Shown one piece after another: positions 30,578-41,130 of a stretch of DNA of 64,000 nt. The stretch's first letter is position 1. Each line of letters opens with the position of its first letter. This DNA comes from Dendrolimus kikuchii (Eukaryota; Arthropoda; Insecta; Lepidoptera; Lasiocampidae): assembly GCA_019925095.2 (NCBI GenBank), contig CM034388.1, positions 930,001 to 994,000 on the forward strand, given 5' to 3'. Position numbers and translations under genes: made by a program. Under the pieces are notes generated by a model. It worked only from the letters and a program-made list of their open reading frames with translations. It made no database searches and had not been told where the DNA came from.

Positions 30578-31011
30578 TTTTTACGAGCGCGGGACTCGAA
30601 TTAAATTACTGTAGAATTTATTAGTGTTATACAAACACGTATAACACAGGTACAAATATAACTGGACACAACCAGTACAAACTGCATGATTCAATAACAC
30701 GCATAAAGTCCGTCACTATACAGCTTAGCGAATTTACACACGTCCTGCTTGTATCGTAATCGTCGCTTGACTGCCCCTCTCTGCATTGGGCCCTTGCACC
30801 ATTGCCATATGTCTGCCTGGCAAGCGTCGGCGCAATTCCCAGAAAACATAATCTGCACACCTGCATAATTACGCCTGCGAACGGCCATAAGCCAGTACAA
30901 TACACAATAGGCTATTGTCTAATTACAAATTTTAAACACAAAGATAACAAAAGCTCAAACGCCGCGGTAGGTAATAAATACAGGAATGCAGGTGGCCCAA
31001 CTTGTAATAAT
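30578..31011 (-). mobile_element. LTR-K full-length, reverse
   Basis: Both ends are degraded, but the middle (ATAAAGTCCGTCAC, CGTCCTGCTTGTATCG) matches the copy at 3795. It sits tail to tail with the fragment at 30480. Confidence 0.65.
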
Positions 31012-31095
31012 ATTATTGCAATATTTGTTGTAAATACACTAAACAAATCTAAGAATAAGAAATCTACTATTGTTCTTTTTTAAATTTAATTACTA

Positions 31096-32379
31096 CGAGG
31101 GTGACACTGAAAGTTCTTAGAAAATCAAAAACTGAGCAAACTAGCAAGTTATTATTTTTATTATATCTTTTCAAAATAGTTTCCGTTCACATCAATACAT
31201 TGCTGCATTAGATAGAACCACCGAGAAAAGCACTTTGCCCACTCATCCTTAGGGGTCTCTTCGATGGCCTTCTGGAACGCAGCCATTGCTTTCTTGGCGT
31301 CCATAAAATGTTTTCCTCGAAGCTTTTCTTTTATTTTCGGGAATAAATAAAAATCGCAAGGTGCGAGGTCGGGCGGGTGACCCAGCAATTCCACGTCTGA
31401 CGACGCCAAATAGTCGATCGTTCGCCCGGCGGTGTGCGAGGAGGCGTTGTCGTGGTGAAGGAGGATCCTACTGCGAGGTCGTTTCTCTCGAACTTTTTCC
31501 AAGACAAGTGGCAAACATTTGTTAGTATACTACTCTGCAGTAACTGACTTTTGATCTTCTAAAACAATTGTCGCATAATGAGCGGTCCTTCCGAAGAATG
31601 AGGCGACCATATTTTTTCCTACACTTCGACCTCTCTTTAATTTAGTTGCCAACTCCTCGGAAGGAAACACCCACTGAGCAGATTGTCTTTTGGTTTCCGG
31701 ATCATAGCAATAAATCCAGCTTTCGTCACCCGTAAGTATGTCGAACACAGCTTTTGAGTCACCTCCGTTAAATCTTTGTATCATTTCACGGCACCAATCA
31801 ACACGACGGAGTTTTTGGGCCTCAGTCAAATAATGAGGTATCCACCGGGCACAAAGCTTCCAAACGGCTAAATGTTTGTGGAGGATTTTGTGCACTTGAG
31901 TCATACCGATGCCTAAACTTGTCCGAATCTGCTGATAGGTTACTCTTGGATCAGTCTCTATCATACACCGCACAACACTTATGTTATCTTCAGTCGTCGC
32001 CGTAGAAGGCCGTCCCTCACGCAGAGCATCATTGAGCTTGGTGCGACCCCGTTTAAACTCATTAAACTAGTTATAAACAGTGGCCCGAGAAGGGGCTTCA
32101 TCGTGAAAGGCCAATCGAAGTCTGTCATAACATTCTTATTGACTTAAATGACATCGAAAGTCATAAAAAATCATAGTACGAAAATTTTCTCGCGTTAAAT
32201 TCATACTGGCGTGACACAGACAAATTTCAATTTGCCACCAAATCGTAAAACAAATGACAAATGAATGAAATTAGTACTCAATAATATTAGCAAAGAGTTC
32301 TATTTTCAAAATTTAAACTTATTTTTTTATTATATTCTTTAAAAGTGGCCCGTTCTAAAAACTATCAGTGTAGCCCTCG
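31096..32379 (-). mobile_element. Mariner-family DNA transposon
   Basis: A 1284 bp unit with TA on both sides (31094-31095 and 32380-32381). The terminal inverted repeats begin CGAGGGTGACACTG at the left and CGAGGGCTACACTG at the right, similar over about 27 bp. A single transposase frame fills most of it on the minus strand. Confidence 0.9.
31161..32204 (-). pseudogene. Mariner transposase, three stops, no frameshift
   Basis: A 347-codon frame in one register from ATG at 32202-32204 to the stop at 31161, close to the usual ~345 residues of mariner transposases. It cuts and pastes the element by DDE/D chemistry. An N-terminal helix-turn-helix region is followed by the catalytic TGDESW (first Asp, codon 160), HHDNASSHTA (second Asp, codon 252) and APCDF (third Asp, codon 284). 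Stops lie at codons 23 (32136-32138), 46 (32067-32069) and 225 (31530-31532). Only 31 residues separate the second and third Asp. The usual mariner spacing is 34, and the segment before DLAPCD is short by three residues. Confidence 0.9.
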
Positions 32380-32381
32380 TA

Positions 32382-32799
32382 TAAACAAACATAGGTATAA
32401 ACTCTTTCAGTTTTACACTAATTATAAGCTATAATGCCCACAACTTGGTATGCTCTAGTAGACTAAGAGGTACGAGCTTTTTGTTACACATTGTATCATC
32501 ACGTGTAGCTATTAAATATTGTACTGAAAGTGTTTTAAAGGTAATTACTTTAATGTACGTCTCAAGGTTCCGTCTTTCGTCCGGTAATTGTACTTTCAAG
32601 AACTTGAAAAATATTTCTTATTTACATTACCGGGTGCCGTTACTATCCATTATTATTAACTTGAAGTTATTAAGACGAATAACTACTGGAAATATGTTCT
32701 GAAGGATGGCACCTTAGATATCTGTTGGGCTTGCTACATATTGTTTCCAGCTGTTCACATCTTTCTAACTGCGAATACTTGCACAGACATATTCAAATT
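32382..32799. other. No recognised feature
   Basis: AT-rich flank of the mariner; no family match. Confidence 0.4.
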
Positions 32800-33427
32800 A
32801 AAATTCAAAAGTTTTTATTCAAAATAAGTTCCACTGGAGAACACTTTTTGAAGGTCATACATGTAAGTTAACTTCCTATCCTATGTACAACGCTTCGCAA
32901 CGTGTTGATGCTGTAACGGAGAAGAAGCGGCAAGAAACTCCCCAGCCACACGTCTAGCTAAATATTGTGCCTCTTTATATTTCATATTCTATTTATATCT
33001 CAAATTCTTTTTTTGAAGAATTAATGGAGTTGTAGCAAACAATGCATACTGAATAAGACCAAGACAATAAAAGGAAAGAAAAATAATGTTATATTTATAA
33101 TAATGACATGACGTGCTAAAATGTTATGCTGCAATATGTCTCCCATAAATACCTTACAAGCTTGGCAAGATAAAAACGTTATACAAAATTTAGTATAAAA
33201 GGTTGGAGCGAGCTGCTATGTAAATGAATTTTTGTCATTTAAGTATTCTTCAATAGTGTAGTATCCCTTTTTTAGCAAGATGCTTTTTAATTTAGTTTTA
33301 AATTTAGTGAAAGGCAGATGTAACATTTCACTCGGAATCTTATTGAAGAAGCGTATACCAACCCCCAAGAAAGAGGACAGTACTTTTTGTAATCTGAAAG
33401 ATGGCAATATCAGTCTATTACAATGCC
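32800..33427 (-). pseudogene. LINE-Q (Jockey-type) ORF2 C-terminus and 3' UTR
   Basis: The minus strand gives LSSFLGVGIRFFNKIPSEML, FTKFKTKLKSILL and YYTIEEYLNDK, a C-terminus typical of Jockey-type LINEs. The stop is near 33216. The 3' UTR runs to about 32800 and includes the stem-loop module (32880-32960). The coding part continues beyond 33797 but is broken there by an R1-like insertion. Confidence 0.75.
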
Positions 33428-33443
33428 TGGTGTTGAAATTGTG

Positions 33444-33780
33444 TTTTTTCTTTGCAAGGGATTAGACCATAGTTGATCATGAAGGCTTTCCCCTTTGATA
33501 AGGGGCAATCCGAACAATAATCAAGCCAGCTTGTGTGGAGACTTAGAGAAGTTGCACGGGCAACAGCCACTACCGACTAAAACCACCCTCCTCCCATGTG
33601 CCCCGCGCTTTTTATGTAGGAAAGGCTGAGACTTAGAACGTAGTTACGCCCAGTCCAATCCAGCGCAAAAAGTGCCTGAATGTGCCCCGGGAATCAGAAC
33701 ACATCCACTTCGTCAGCGGGGGTGGTGAATCCTTTGCTCCTTTGATAGCTAAAGGCCCCCCGAAGCGGTATTGTTCAGGG
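33444..33780 (-). mobile_element. R1-like LINE 3' UTR fragment in LINE-Q
   Basis: T-rich left edge, then a 3' UTR that matches 55495-55810 (GATTAGACCATAG, AAAACCACCCTCCTCCCATG, CTTAGAACGTAGTTACGCCC). It is flanked by the 16 bp duplication TGGTGTTGAAATTGTG at 33428-33443 and 33781-33796. Confidence 0.85.
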
Positions 33781-33834
33781 TGGTGTTGAAATTGTGTACA
33801 TCAACACTAGGTATTGTAATAACCTCGTAGCCAC

Positions 33835-34085
33835 CCTGTCAGATCCTCGAATTCACCACCAGCCGGCCCCTTTGTGGTCTGGCCTCACCATTTATTAGCC
33901 AGAGATGTGGGTCTCTCTGGCTCCTCGAACTCACCGCGAGGTGAGAGCCTACGGCGGCTGGAGGTCGTCGTGGACGCTTCCTACGACTGGGTCCGGAGCT
34001 TGTCTAAGTACTAAGAACTAGACGACCACTGCTCGCGGTTGTGGGAGGAGGAAGGGGTTGTCATCGGCAAACCTTCTGCAAACGA
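33835..34085. repeat. GC-rich LINE UTR-like block
   Basis: GC-rich, noncoding, with CTCGAACTCACCGCGAGGTG. No second copy in the window. Confidence 0.35.
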
Positions 34086-34329
34086 CTTGTAACTAACTAC
34101 TAAACTGTCTAACGACAAACATACTACTATGTCACCAATTTTTTTTTTAGTTTACCCTCTCGTACCCTCGAACGCCAAGACACCTCTCACTCCAGTTTTA
34201 CGTTGTTTCATTCATAAACATGGTTTTAAATCATTTATTACAAACAGAATGCTATTTTTTTGGCTCATTAGACATTTAAAAAGCGCTAAACGGTGCGTTT
34301 CATATTTGGGGGAAATGCCATAGTCACCA

Positions 34330-34560
34330 CGCTTGGCATGCGGGTTGGTGACCGCAGTACCGGCTTACTCGTGGAGACCACGTCTCGGCAAACGTAGCGT
34401 AGGACGCCCTCCAGCCCGGTGGTCTGACGACCTGCGCAAGATCGCTGGCAGGGGCTGGATGAGGAAGACGGGAGACCGGGATATGTAGCGCGTACTTGGG
34501 GAGGCCTACGTCCAGCAGTGGACTGAGAGTGGCTGAAGAAGAAGAAGAAGAAGAAACGGT
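34330..34560 (+). pseudogene. RTE/R4-like LINE C-terminus with GAA tail
   Basis: Frames give GRPPARWSDDLRKIAGRGWM and LGEAYVQQWTES, a common insect LINE C-terminus, then GAAGAAGAA repeats at 34540-34555 as the tail. One frameshift or stop near 34485. Confidence 0.65.
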
Positions 34561-34718
34561 GCGCGCCGTATTTGAATATAGCCGAAAAAAGCGCGAGATT
34601 TCCTTAAAGAATAATAACGGCACGTATTGTGAGGAATTTCCTGTCTCTGGAGCCCTGGGACCCTAGGCCCCGCTGCCGACAGACGTCATCTTTTTATATT
34701 TTCTTAATACGTGTCTAT

Positions 34719-35252
34719 TTTGTTGACGTTGTCCTGCCTTTAAAAAATAAAATTCTAGAACCCGATCCCAGAGCCACCTACCGGTTCTAATTGCGAATCT
34801 AAATCATTTGGGGACCCACTCAAACACACAAAAGAAATCACCAAAATCGCTCCAGGTGATTAGGAGGATTCCAGAACCCGATCTCAGCGCCACCTACCGG
34901 TTCTAATTGTGAATCTATTTTTTTTAATTCTAAGTCATGAAAAAATCTTACCAAAAAATTAAAGTTTATAATTAACAAATAAAAAATAGGGGTTGATCGT
35001 AGAGGGATGAAAATTTTGGGTTGTATGTATTTTTTAATGCTGTACCCTAAAAAAATAAAAATGTATCCAAAAAATAAAAAATATTTTTTTGGGGTAGACA
35101 CCCCTTTTCACTTAAGGGTTTGAAAAATAGATAGTAGCCGATTCTCAGACTTACTGAATATGCATAAACAATTTCATAAGAATCGGTCAAGCCGTTTCGG
35201 AGGAGTATGGGAAAAAACATTGTGACACGAGAATTTTATATATAATATAAGA
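34719..35252 (-). mobile_element. Hel-3 (Helitron-like)
   Basis: GACGTTGTCCTGCC at the left, two spaced copies of CCACCTACCGGTTCTAATTG, and AAGCCGTTTCGGAGGAGTAT and GACACGAGAATTTTATATAT at the right. Same layout as 43599-44168. The CTAGT end is lost here. Confidence 0.65.
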
Positions 35253-35299
35253 GATAATAAATCTGTAGAGATCTAATTTCTGTACAATGAAAAAAGAAA

Positions 35300-35831
35300 A
35301 TGCTAAAAACCGAGTCAGGGGGATGTAAGAAGTGAAATAGAACTAATTTAGATTTTTTTTTAATTGTTTGTTTCTCTGTTTGTCTGTCTGTTTGTACCGG
35401 CTAATCTCCGAAACGACTGGAGCGATTTAAATGAAATTTTGTATGGTGGTAGCTTATATCCCTGGTCAACGTATAGGGTACTTTTGACTTCGAAAAATTA
35501 TAATATAATAATAATAATCGGCAGACAAACACACATATTGTATATCCCCAAATTAAGCAAGTCACGCTTGTGTTATGGGTAATATACAACGGACTACTCT
35601 GGGGCCGATCCCAGACACCCAGACCATAGTAAATAACGGAGAAAATACGTTTCCGAAATTTACTATACCAGGAATCGAACCCGGAGCCTCTGCGTTGCAG
35701 TGAGGTAGGCCGGCAAAGGCTTAGCCCGCTCAACCACAGAGGCCGTCAAAAGAGTTTAATTGAATTAAAGAGTTCCCGTGGGATAACGATAAAATCGAAC
35801 TACGCAGACGAAGTCGCGGGCATCAGCTAGT
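35300..35831 (+). mobile_element. Hel-2 split by SINE-D
   Basis: CTAATCTCCGAAACGACTGG and TGTATGGTGGTAGCTTATAT before the SINE; AAAGAGTTCCCGTGGGATAA, GCAGACGAAGTCGCGGGC and CTAGT after it. Confidence 0.65.
35508..35747 (-). mobile_element. SINE-D in Hel-2
   Basis: Complete copy with ATT-rich tail at the left and the GACGGCCTCTGTGG head at the right, on the minus strand. Confidence 0.85.
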
Positions 35832-36103
35832 AAATAATAATAATATCTTTATTTCAGGCAATAAAATAGTCATAAAAAATTACAACGCAGTTTTAAAATT
35901 AAAAGCAATCAAATTAAATTAAAATAATATTCATGTAATTTCAATTTACACGTATATATATTATACTATAATTAATATATAAAGCTGAGGGTTTGTTTGT
36001 TTGTTTGCTTGAATGCGCTAATCTCAGGAACTACTGGTCTGATTTGAAAAATTCTTTCAGTGTTAGATAGCCCATTTATCGAGGAAGGCTATAGGCTATA
36101 TAT

Positions 36104-36348
36104 GACGGCCTCTGTGGTTGAGCGGGCTAAGCCTTTGCCGGCCTACCTCACTTCAACGCAGAGGCTCCGGGTTCGATTCCTGGTATAGTAAATTTCGGAA
36201 ACGTATTGTCTCCGTTATTTACTATGGTCTGTGTGTCTGGGATCGGCCCTAGAGTAGTCCGTTGTATATTACCCATAACACAAGCGTAACTTGCTTAATT
36301 TGGGGATATACAATGTGTGTGTTTGTCTGCCGATTATTATTATTATTG
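36104..36348 (+). mobile_element. SINE-D in Hel-1
   Basis: Complete, with A box, B box and (ATT)n tail. Rep-G follows directly in the tail. Confidence 0.85.
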
Positions 36349-36976
36349 AATGTCTTTCAAGACCACGGGCCATAAAAATGACCCGGACTTTTGGAGGGCT
36401 TGCATGGGGCCATGGGAACGCCAACACGTAGAGGCCCCTTGACAAATTTAATGTAAATGTGGCGTGACACTGACCGGCGATTATCCCTGTCTACACCATG
36501 ATGTACCCAAGGACAGGCCCCGGCCAGTGTAAGACTATTGTGGGAAATGAGGACAAAAAGTACCGGGCTATTGTGGTGAACTGCTAATGGTACTAGGGGT
36601 CTGGGAATATGGGGACTATGGCGTCTGCCCGTCGCAATGTTCAGGGAACATGGAAAAATGGGCAGACGGTGATTCGCCACTCCCTGCATGGGCCCCAAAA
36701 AATGCCATGGAAGACAGGGGCAACATGGGTGTGAATGGCTAAGGGGTGTCGAGAGGTGGGCTGCAGGTTCACCGAAGGTACTTCTGACGTGATGCCATTT
36801 ATCACTTCCACTCCTGGAGCTTAAGTCTTAGCTCTAGCGATCTCCACTCCGTGCCGGCTGGCTAAGACAAGCACGGAGGTGGGTGCCTTGTCTTGGCCCC
36901 CGGAGTCAGGTACGAGGTGTCGCTACTCACCTAAGGCTTCGCCACAAAGCCCCCCTGCGGGTTTATTATTATTATT
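36349..36976 (+). repeat. Rep-G, longest copy
   Basis: Starts TGTCTTTCAAGACCACGGGC and ends GCCCCCCTGCGGG plus (TTA)n. Other copies are at 47262 and 57350. The (TTA)n tail suggests a LINE 3' end or a SINE. A minus-strand frame of ~110 residues recurs in the copies but looks like a by-product of nucleotide conservation. Confidence 0.7.
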
Positions 36977-37097
36977 ATATATCATCACGCTAAGACCAAT
37001 AGGAGCGGAGCACCAATGAAGAATGTTTCAAAGTGGGGTTTTTTTTTAACTATTCCACGCGGACGAAGTCGCAGGCAGAAGCTAGTATTGTATATAT

Positions 37098-37287
37098 TGG
37101 TTACATGACGGTAATCTAAGCCCCTCCTCCTCTCTCTGATCAAGCGTGGTATTTTGGAGACTCGCCCTGAACGGGTCACGTGGTTTGAGTACGTTCCCTT
37201 AGTGGTGTTTTTCCGGCCGAGATTTGAACCCACGTTATCTGAGATTGGGACGCGAGCGCGGTAATCACTAGACTACTACGACTTCTC
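37098..37287 (-). mobile_element. SINE-W (tRNA-derived SINE)
   Basis: The minus strand has a tRNA-like head with TAGTCTAGTGATTACC (A-box-like) and GGTTCAAATCTCGG (B-box-like), and a unique body. One copy only in the window. Confidence 0.6.
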
Positions 37288-37504
37288 ATACAAAAGCATA
37301 AAGGTTGTGTTTTTGCTAGAATTATTGCGGAATTCTAAAGAATATACGTACGACTCAGCCTTCACCTTGTAATGCGTAATATGTCAGGCTATTTGCAAAT
37401 AAAATTACTAGTGTATTATCTACATGGAGTTCATAATAGAAATATACAACCAGGAAACGTGTTTTTCTTTGTAAACAAAACCGCAGAAAGCACGTAAGTC
37501 AGAT

Positions 37505-37802
37505 TTTTTTTTTTATTGCAGGAGTTCAACAGACAGGCAGACGGCCCACTTGATAGAAAGCGGTTACCATCGCCTATGGACATTTGCAACACCAAAGGTG
37601 CTACATATGCGCTGCTGCTCTCTTAAGGGAGACTGGAACCTGGTCACTAATGCCGGAACACAACTCGAGGTTGTTATGGCGACATACTTTAAACCAGGGG
37701 TGGTAGCCATCCAGTCGGGCAAATGCCCTACGACCTGGCTGTGGGTTGTTTTGTCGCCTCTTACGACAGGCCGCCCCAACGCAGGAAATTGTATTCTTTC
37801 TC
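37505..37802 (-). mobile_element. SINE-B fused to RTE-A
   Basis: Full SINE-B except the head, which stops at GTATTCTTTCT and continues directly into RTE-A at CTTAAGAACAGACG. Confidence 0.85.
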
Positions 37803-37942
37803 TTAAGAACAGACGAGCGTGCATGACAAGAGCTTTGAATGTCAAAGAAGCAAGTGAGGTGTGTAAGAATAAGCCTGAATGGCGCTCTGTTGTTCGTGCC
37901 TACCCCGCAAGGGAACTGGCGTGAAGTTATGTATGTATGTAC
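37803..37942 (+). mobile_element. RTE-A LINE 3' end
   Basis: Only the last ~40 codons plus TATG units. No target duplication visible at the SINE-B join. Confidence 0.8.
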
Positions 37943-38232
37943 AAGGACAGAAGATAGAGGTGAATTTAGTGAAAAGTTTAGTGAGCAGTTTAGTGAAGGA
38001 GGAGTGTAGCTTAGTTTAAGAGGAGATTACAAGCGCGCTACACGCGGTAATATCGGAGGTGAGTACTGCAGTAGCAGGAGGTGGTCTACGCAATGTCGGC
38101 GACGGTATTGTGAGTGAGACGTCGTATCGTCGGGCCAATGCGTCGTTAGTTGTGCGTGTAGGAACAACCCTGCGGAGAAGAATCACGTACGGCCGTGTAA
38201 GTTAATAAAAGTGTATAGTTAAAACTTCGTTT

Positions 38233-38873
38233 AAAAAACCGACTTCAAGAACTAAAAAGTATAAAATAACTTATTTCTAAAGCTATTATTATTAATGTAT
38301 ATTATCTAAAACATCTTAAAGTCGGTGCTTGGTAATTTTCAAAATCTAGTAATTTCTATGTTTTACTTTGCATCGACTTCAAGTCGGTTTTTTTAAACGA
38401 TTTTTTTTTAAACGATTATATTTTTTTGTTACTTTTTAATGTCTAGCTATGTATGGGTAGACCTACGAAAGGTGCCGCGCACCTTAAAAATATAGGTCCC
38501 AAGAAACGGGAACACAAAAATGTTCGTAAAATGAAAACTACTGGGCCAAACTATGTTAAATTTTTAGAGGACCAAATGGCAACTATTCCGCATCAAACTA
38601 AATAAGAATCACGTAAATCGGATCATAAATATCAGCGTAATCGATGTACATATTGAACGGAATGGAAATTTTTTCATAAAAAATGTTCATAAAATGGAAA
38701 CTACTGGATCAAACTATGTCAAATTTAAAGGGGACCAAATGGCAGATATTCCGCGTCGAACAAAAAAAGAATCACGTAAATCGGATCATAAATCTCGGAG
38801 TAATCGGTGAACATACATAAAAAAAGTACCCGACGAATTAAGAACCTCCTCCTTTTTTTGAAGTCGGTTAAAA
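38233..38873. mobile_element. Rep-N, ends AACCGACTTCAA
   Basis: Inverted ends AACCGACTTCAA and TTGAAGTCGGTT. Internal repeats of the type AAATGGAAACTACTGG and AATCACGTAAATCGGATCAT occur twice. A related element is at 62628-63259. TIR element type not known. Confidence 0.6.
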
Positions 38874-38970
38874 CACCTGGTGTTTCCTTCCAATCCTAAG
38901 TGCGTACCCCCGCTCGCACGTAACAGTATTTATTAAATTACTTTATATATTACTATTTACTGAACGAGTC

Positions 38971-39716
38971 TATTGAATGCGAAGAAAACAAAGGTTATGG
39001 TGTTTGAAAGAGAAGAAACCAGAACGAATGCAAGGATAATGGTCGATGATGTTATGCTAGAGCAAGTGAATGAGTTTGTATATCTTGGATGTGCTTTTAG
39101 CAGGGATGGAAGGTACACCGCTGATATAGAAAGAAGAGTGAATTTGGGGAATAGTGTGAATGGAGCGTTAGGTAAACTTCTAGGCGCTAAGAACCTCAGC
39201 CAGAAGGCCCAGCTCGCCATACACAACTCGGTGCTGGTACCTACGCTCACGTATGGATGCGAGAGTTGGGTATGGAAGAGAGAGCATGACGCAAACGCGG
39301 TCGAGATGCGAGCACTGCGCAAAATCTGCGGAGTGACGCTCGCGGACCGCGTTCCTAATACCGAAGTAAGAAAGAGAGTTGGTCTGAAAGAGAGTGTCGG
39401 GGTGAAGGTAAGGAAAGGAATGCTCCGGTGGTTGGGGCATGTGGAAAGAATGCATGATGAAAGAATGACTAAACAGATATACAATGCAAAAGTGGATGGA
39501 TGCAGAAGTCGTGGAAGGCCACGACACACCTTCCATGATCAAATTGATCGTGTACTAGCAGAAGGTGATGTCAGGGGCCTTAAGAACAGACGAGCTTGCA
39601 TGACAAGAGTTATGAATGTCAAAGAGGCAAGTGAGGTGTGTAAGAATAAGCCTAAATGGCACTCTGTTGTTCGTGCCTACCCCGCAAGGGAACTGGCGTG
39701 AAGTTATGTATGTATG
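38971..39716 (+). pseudogene. RTE-A LINE, longest copy in the window
   Basis: About 240 codons open to the natural stop: NAKKTKVMVFEREE (RT thumb side), NEFVYLGCAFSRDGRY, LVPTLTYGCESWVW, LRWLGHVERM and the YPARELA end. Then TATG units. The catalytic RT domain is missing. It is flanked by the 13 bp duplication TACTGAACGAGTC at 38958-38970 and 39717-39729. Its open frame suggests it is one of the younger copies. Confidence 0.88.
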
Positions 39717-39888
39717 TACTGAACGAGTCCACTTCGCTGGGCGTCATTAAAAATTCTCATGCAATCACGCACAAGTTTTATAACCTTTAGTTCATAAACG
39801 AATAAAGCACTCGTAGTGCCTCGTACGAGGATATGCGCAATTCTTGCGTGGAACGTTATTGCTGTGACATATTTGACAGGCGTTCCCA

Positions 39889-40082
39889 TGCCTACTTCGC
39901 TGGACGTAAAACATTTTTACTTTTTCGATTTGTTAATCACAATCAAAAACAACCTATGTCACTTGGAAATTATCTAGCTTTCTATAAGTGAAAGAATTTT
40001 CAAAATCGGATCAGTAGTACCGGAAACTACCCCGAACTAATTCACAAACTTTGCCTTTTCATAATATTAATTTAGGTATACT
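39889..40082 (-). mobile_element. Hel-4 (Helitron-like)
   Basis: CCTACTTCGCTGGACG at the left and the complement of a TATACTAAATTAATATTATG start at the right. Same family as 62145-62328. Confidence 0.5.
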
Positions 40083-40220
40083 AAACTGTCCTACTAGTTC
40101 TGGGTAACTACCGACTTCTTTTAATCTTCTTGTACTCCATCCAAAGGTTCTTTGGAAGAAATTACCATGGCCAATAAGACTGGCGGAATTTAAGTAGTGG
40201 AATATTAATGTTCTCGATAT

Positions 40221-40902
40221 TGTTACGACCGACAAAGACAAATTCGCACCTGCATTATTACCTTTCGGCATTTGGACTTCTTTTCTTTACTTTGTATTTA
40301 AAATTTGTGATTAGAAACAAACAGCCCATTGTGTATTGTAATCTTTTATGGTAATCATTAGCCAGGTGTGGTTCTAGGAAATTTGGTCTACGCGGCCGAG
40401 CAGACATATCGCATTTGTACAGTATAAAGCAAGGCCCCAATTGAGAGATGAGGCAGTCAAGCGATAACCGCAAGCGAAGCAAGACGTGTGCATTACGTTT
40501 GGACTTATTGCGTCCGGTTATATTAGTCCCTACATACATACATAACTTCACGCCAGTTCCCTTGCGGGGTAGGCACGAACAACAGAGCGCCATTCAGGCT
40601 TATTCTTACACACCTCACTTGCTTCTTTGACATTCATAGCTCTTGTCTGTTCTTAAGGGTCCTGACATCACCTTCTGCTACTACACGATCGATTTGATCA
40701 TGGAAGGTGTGTCGTGACCTTCCACGACTTCTGCATCCATCCACTTTTGCATTGTATATCTGTGTAGTCATTCTTTCATCATGTATTCTTTCCACATGCC
40801 TACATGATATATTTGTACCTGTGTTATACGTGTTTGTATAGTTCTAATAAACTCGTATAATAATTGCAACGGCATTTGAATTCGAGCCTGCAACTCGTAA
40901 CA
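40221..40902 (+). mobile_element. LTR-K split by RTE-A
   Basis: TGTTACGACC at the left end and CAACTCGTAACA at the right. Without the RTE-A insert the LTR is about 410 bp. Flanks ATAT and ATTT are similar but not equal. Confidence 0.75.
40531..40800 (-). mobile_element. RTE-A LINE 3' fragment in LTR-K
   Basis: Sits at the same place in LTR-K as the copy at 11171. 5' end at CTTTCCACATGCC, with one small deletion near 40648. Confidence 0.85.
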
Positions 40903-41130
40903 ATTTTATACAGCGTTTTTGTACAATAATCCTATTCTATTCTAAAGAAGCCTAACAAGTCTAAAGTCCAAGGCCGCTATTGGTTATTCAGCAAACGGAA
41001 ATTATTATAAGCAAAAAATTTCCACTATTCACAGAACAGATCGGAAAAGCTTTCAAATCAATAATTATTTTTAGAAACGAGTTCTTAAATCAAGTTTTTT
41101 TAATACTCCACACAGTTTATAGGGTTTTGA

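Larger units (their letters stand above)
35963..37086 (+). mobile_element. Hel-1 host carrying SINE-D and Rep-G
   Basis: The left part 35963-36103 stops in GGCTATATAT. The right part resumes at ATATCATCACGCTAAGACC (36976) and ends with the hairpin region and CTAGT at 37086. The contiguous version is seen at 15921 and 51012. Confidence 0.8.

Noticed and set aside
32389..32702. Plus-strand frame of ~85 residues after the mariner
   Set aside because: No domain, no second copy, AT-rich; treated as chance.
36104..36190. Apparent tRNA gene (A and B boxes, tRNA-like head)
   Set aside because: It recurs with the same long body and tail at 848, 24866 and 35508, so it is a SINE head. The cloverleaf is also not complete. 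The same applies to SINE-H and SINE-W.
36357..36698. Minus-strand frame of ~113 residues repeated at 47239 and 57491
   Set aside because: It follows Rep-G copies and breaks differently in each. Nucleotide identity explains the shared residues and no domain is seen.
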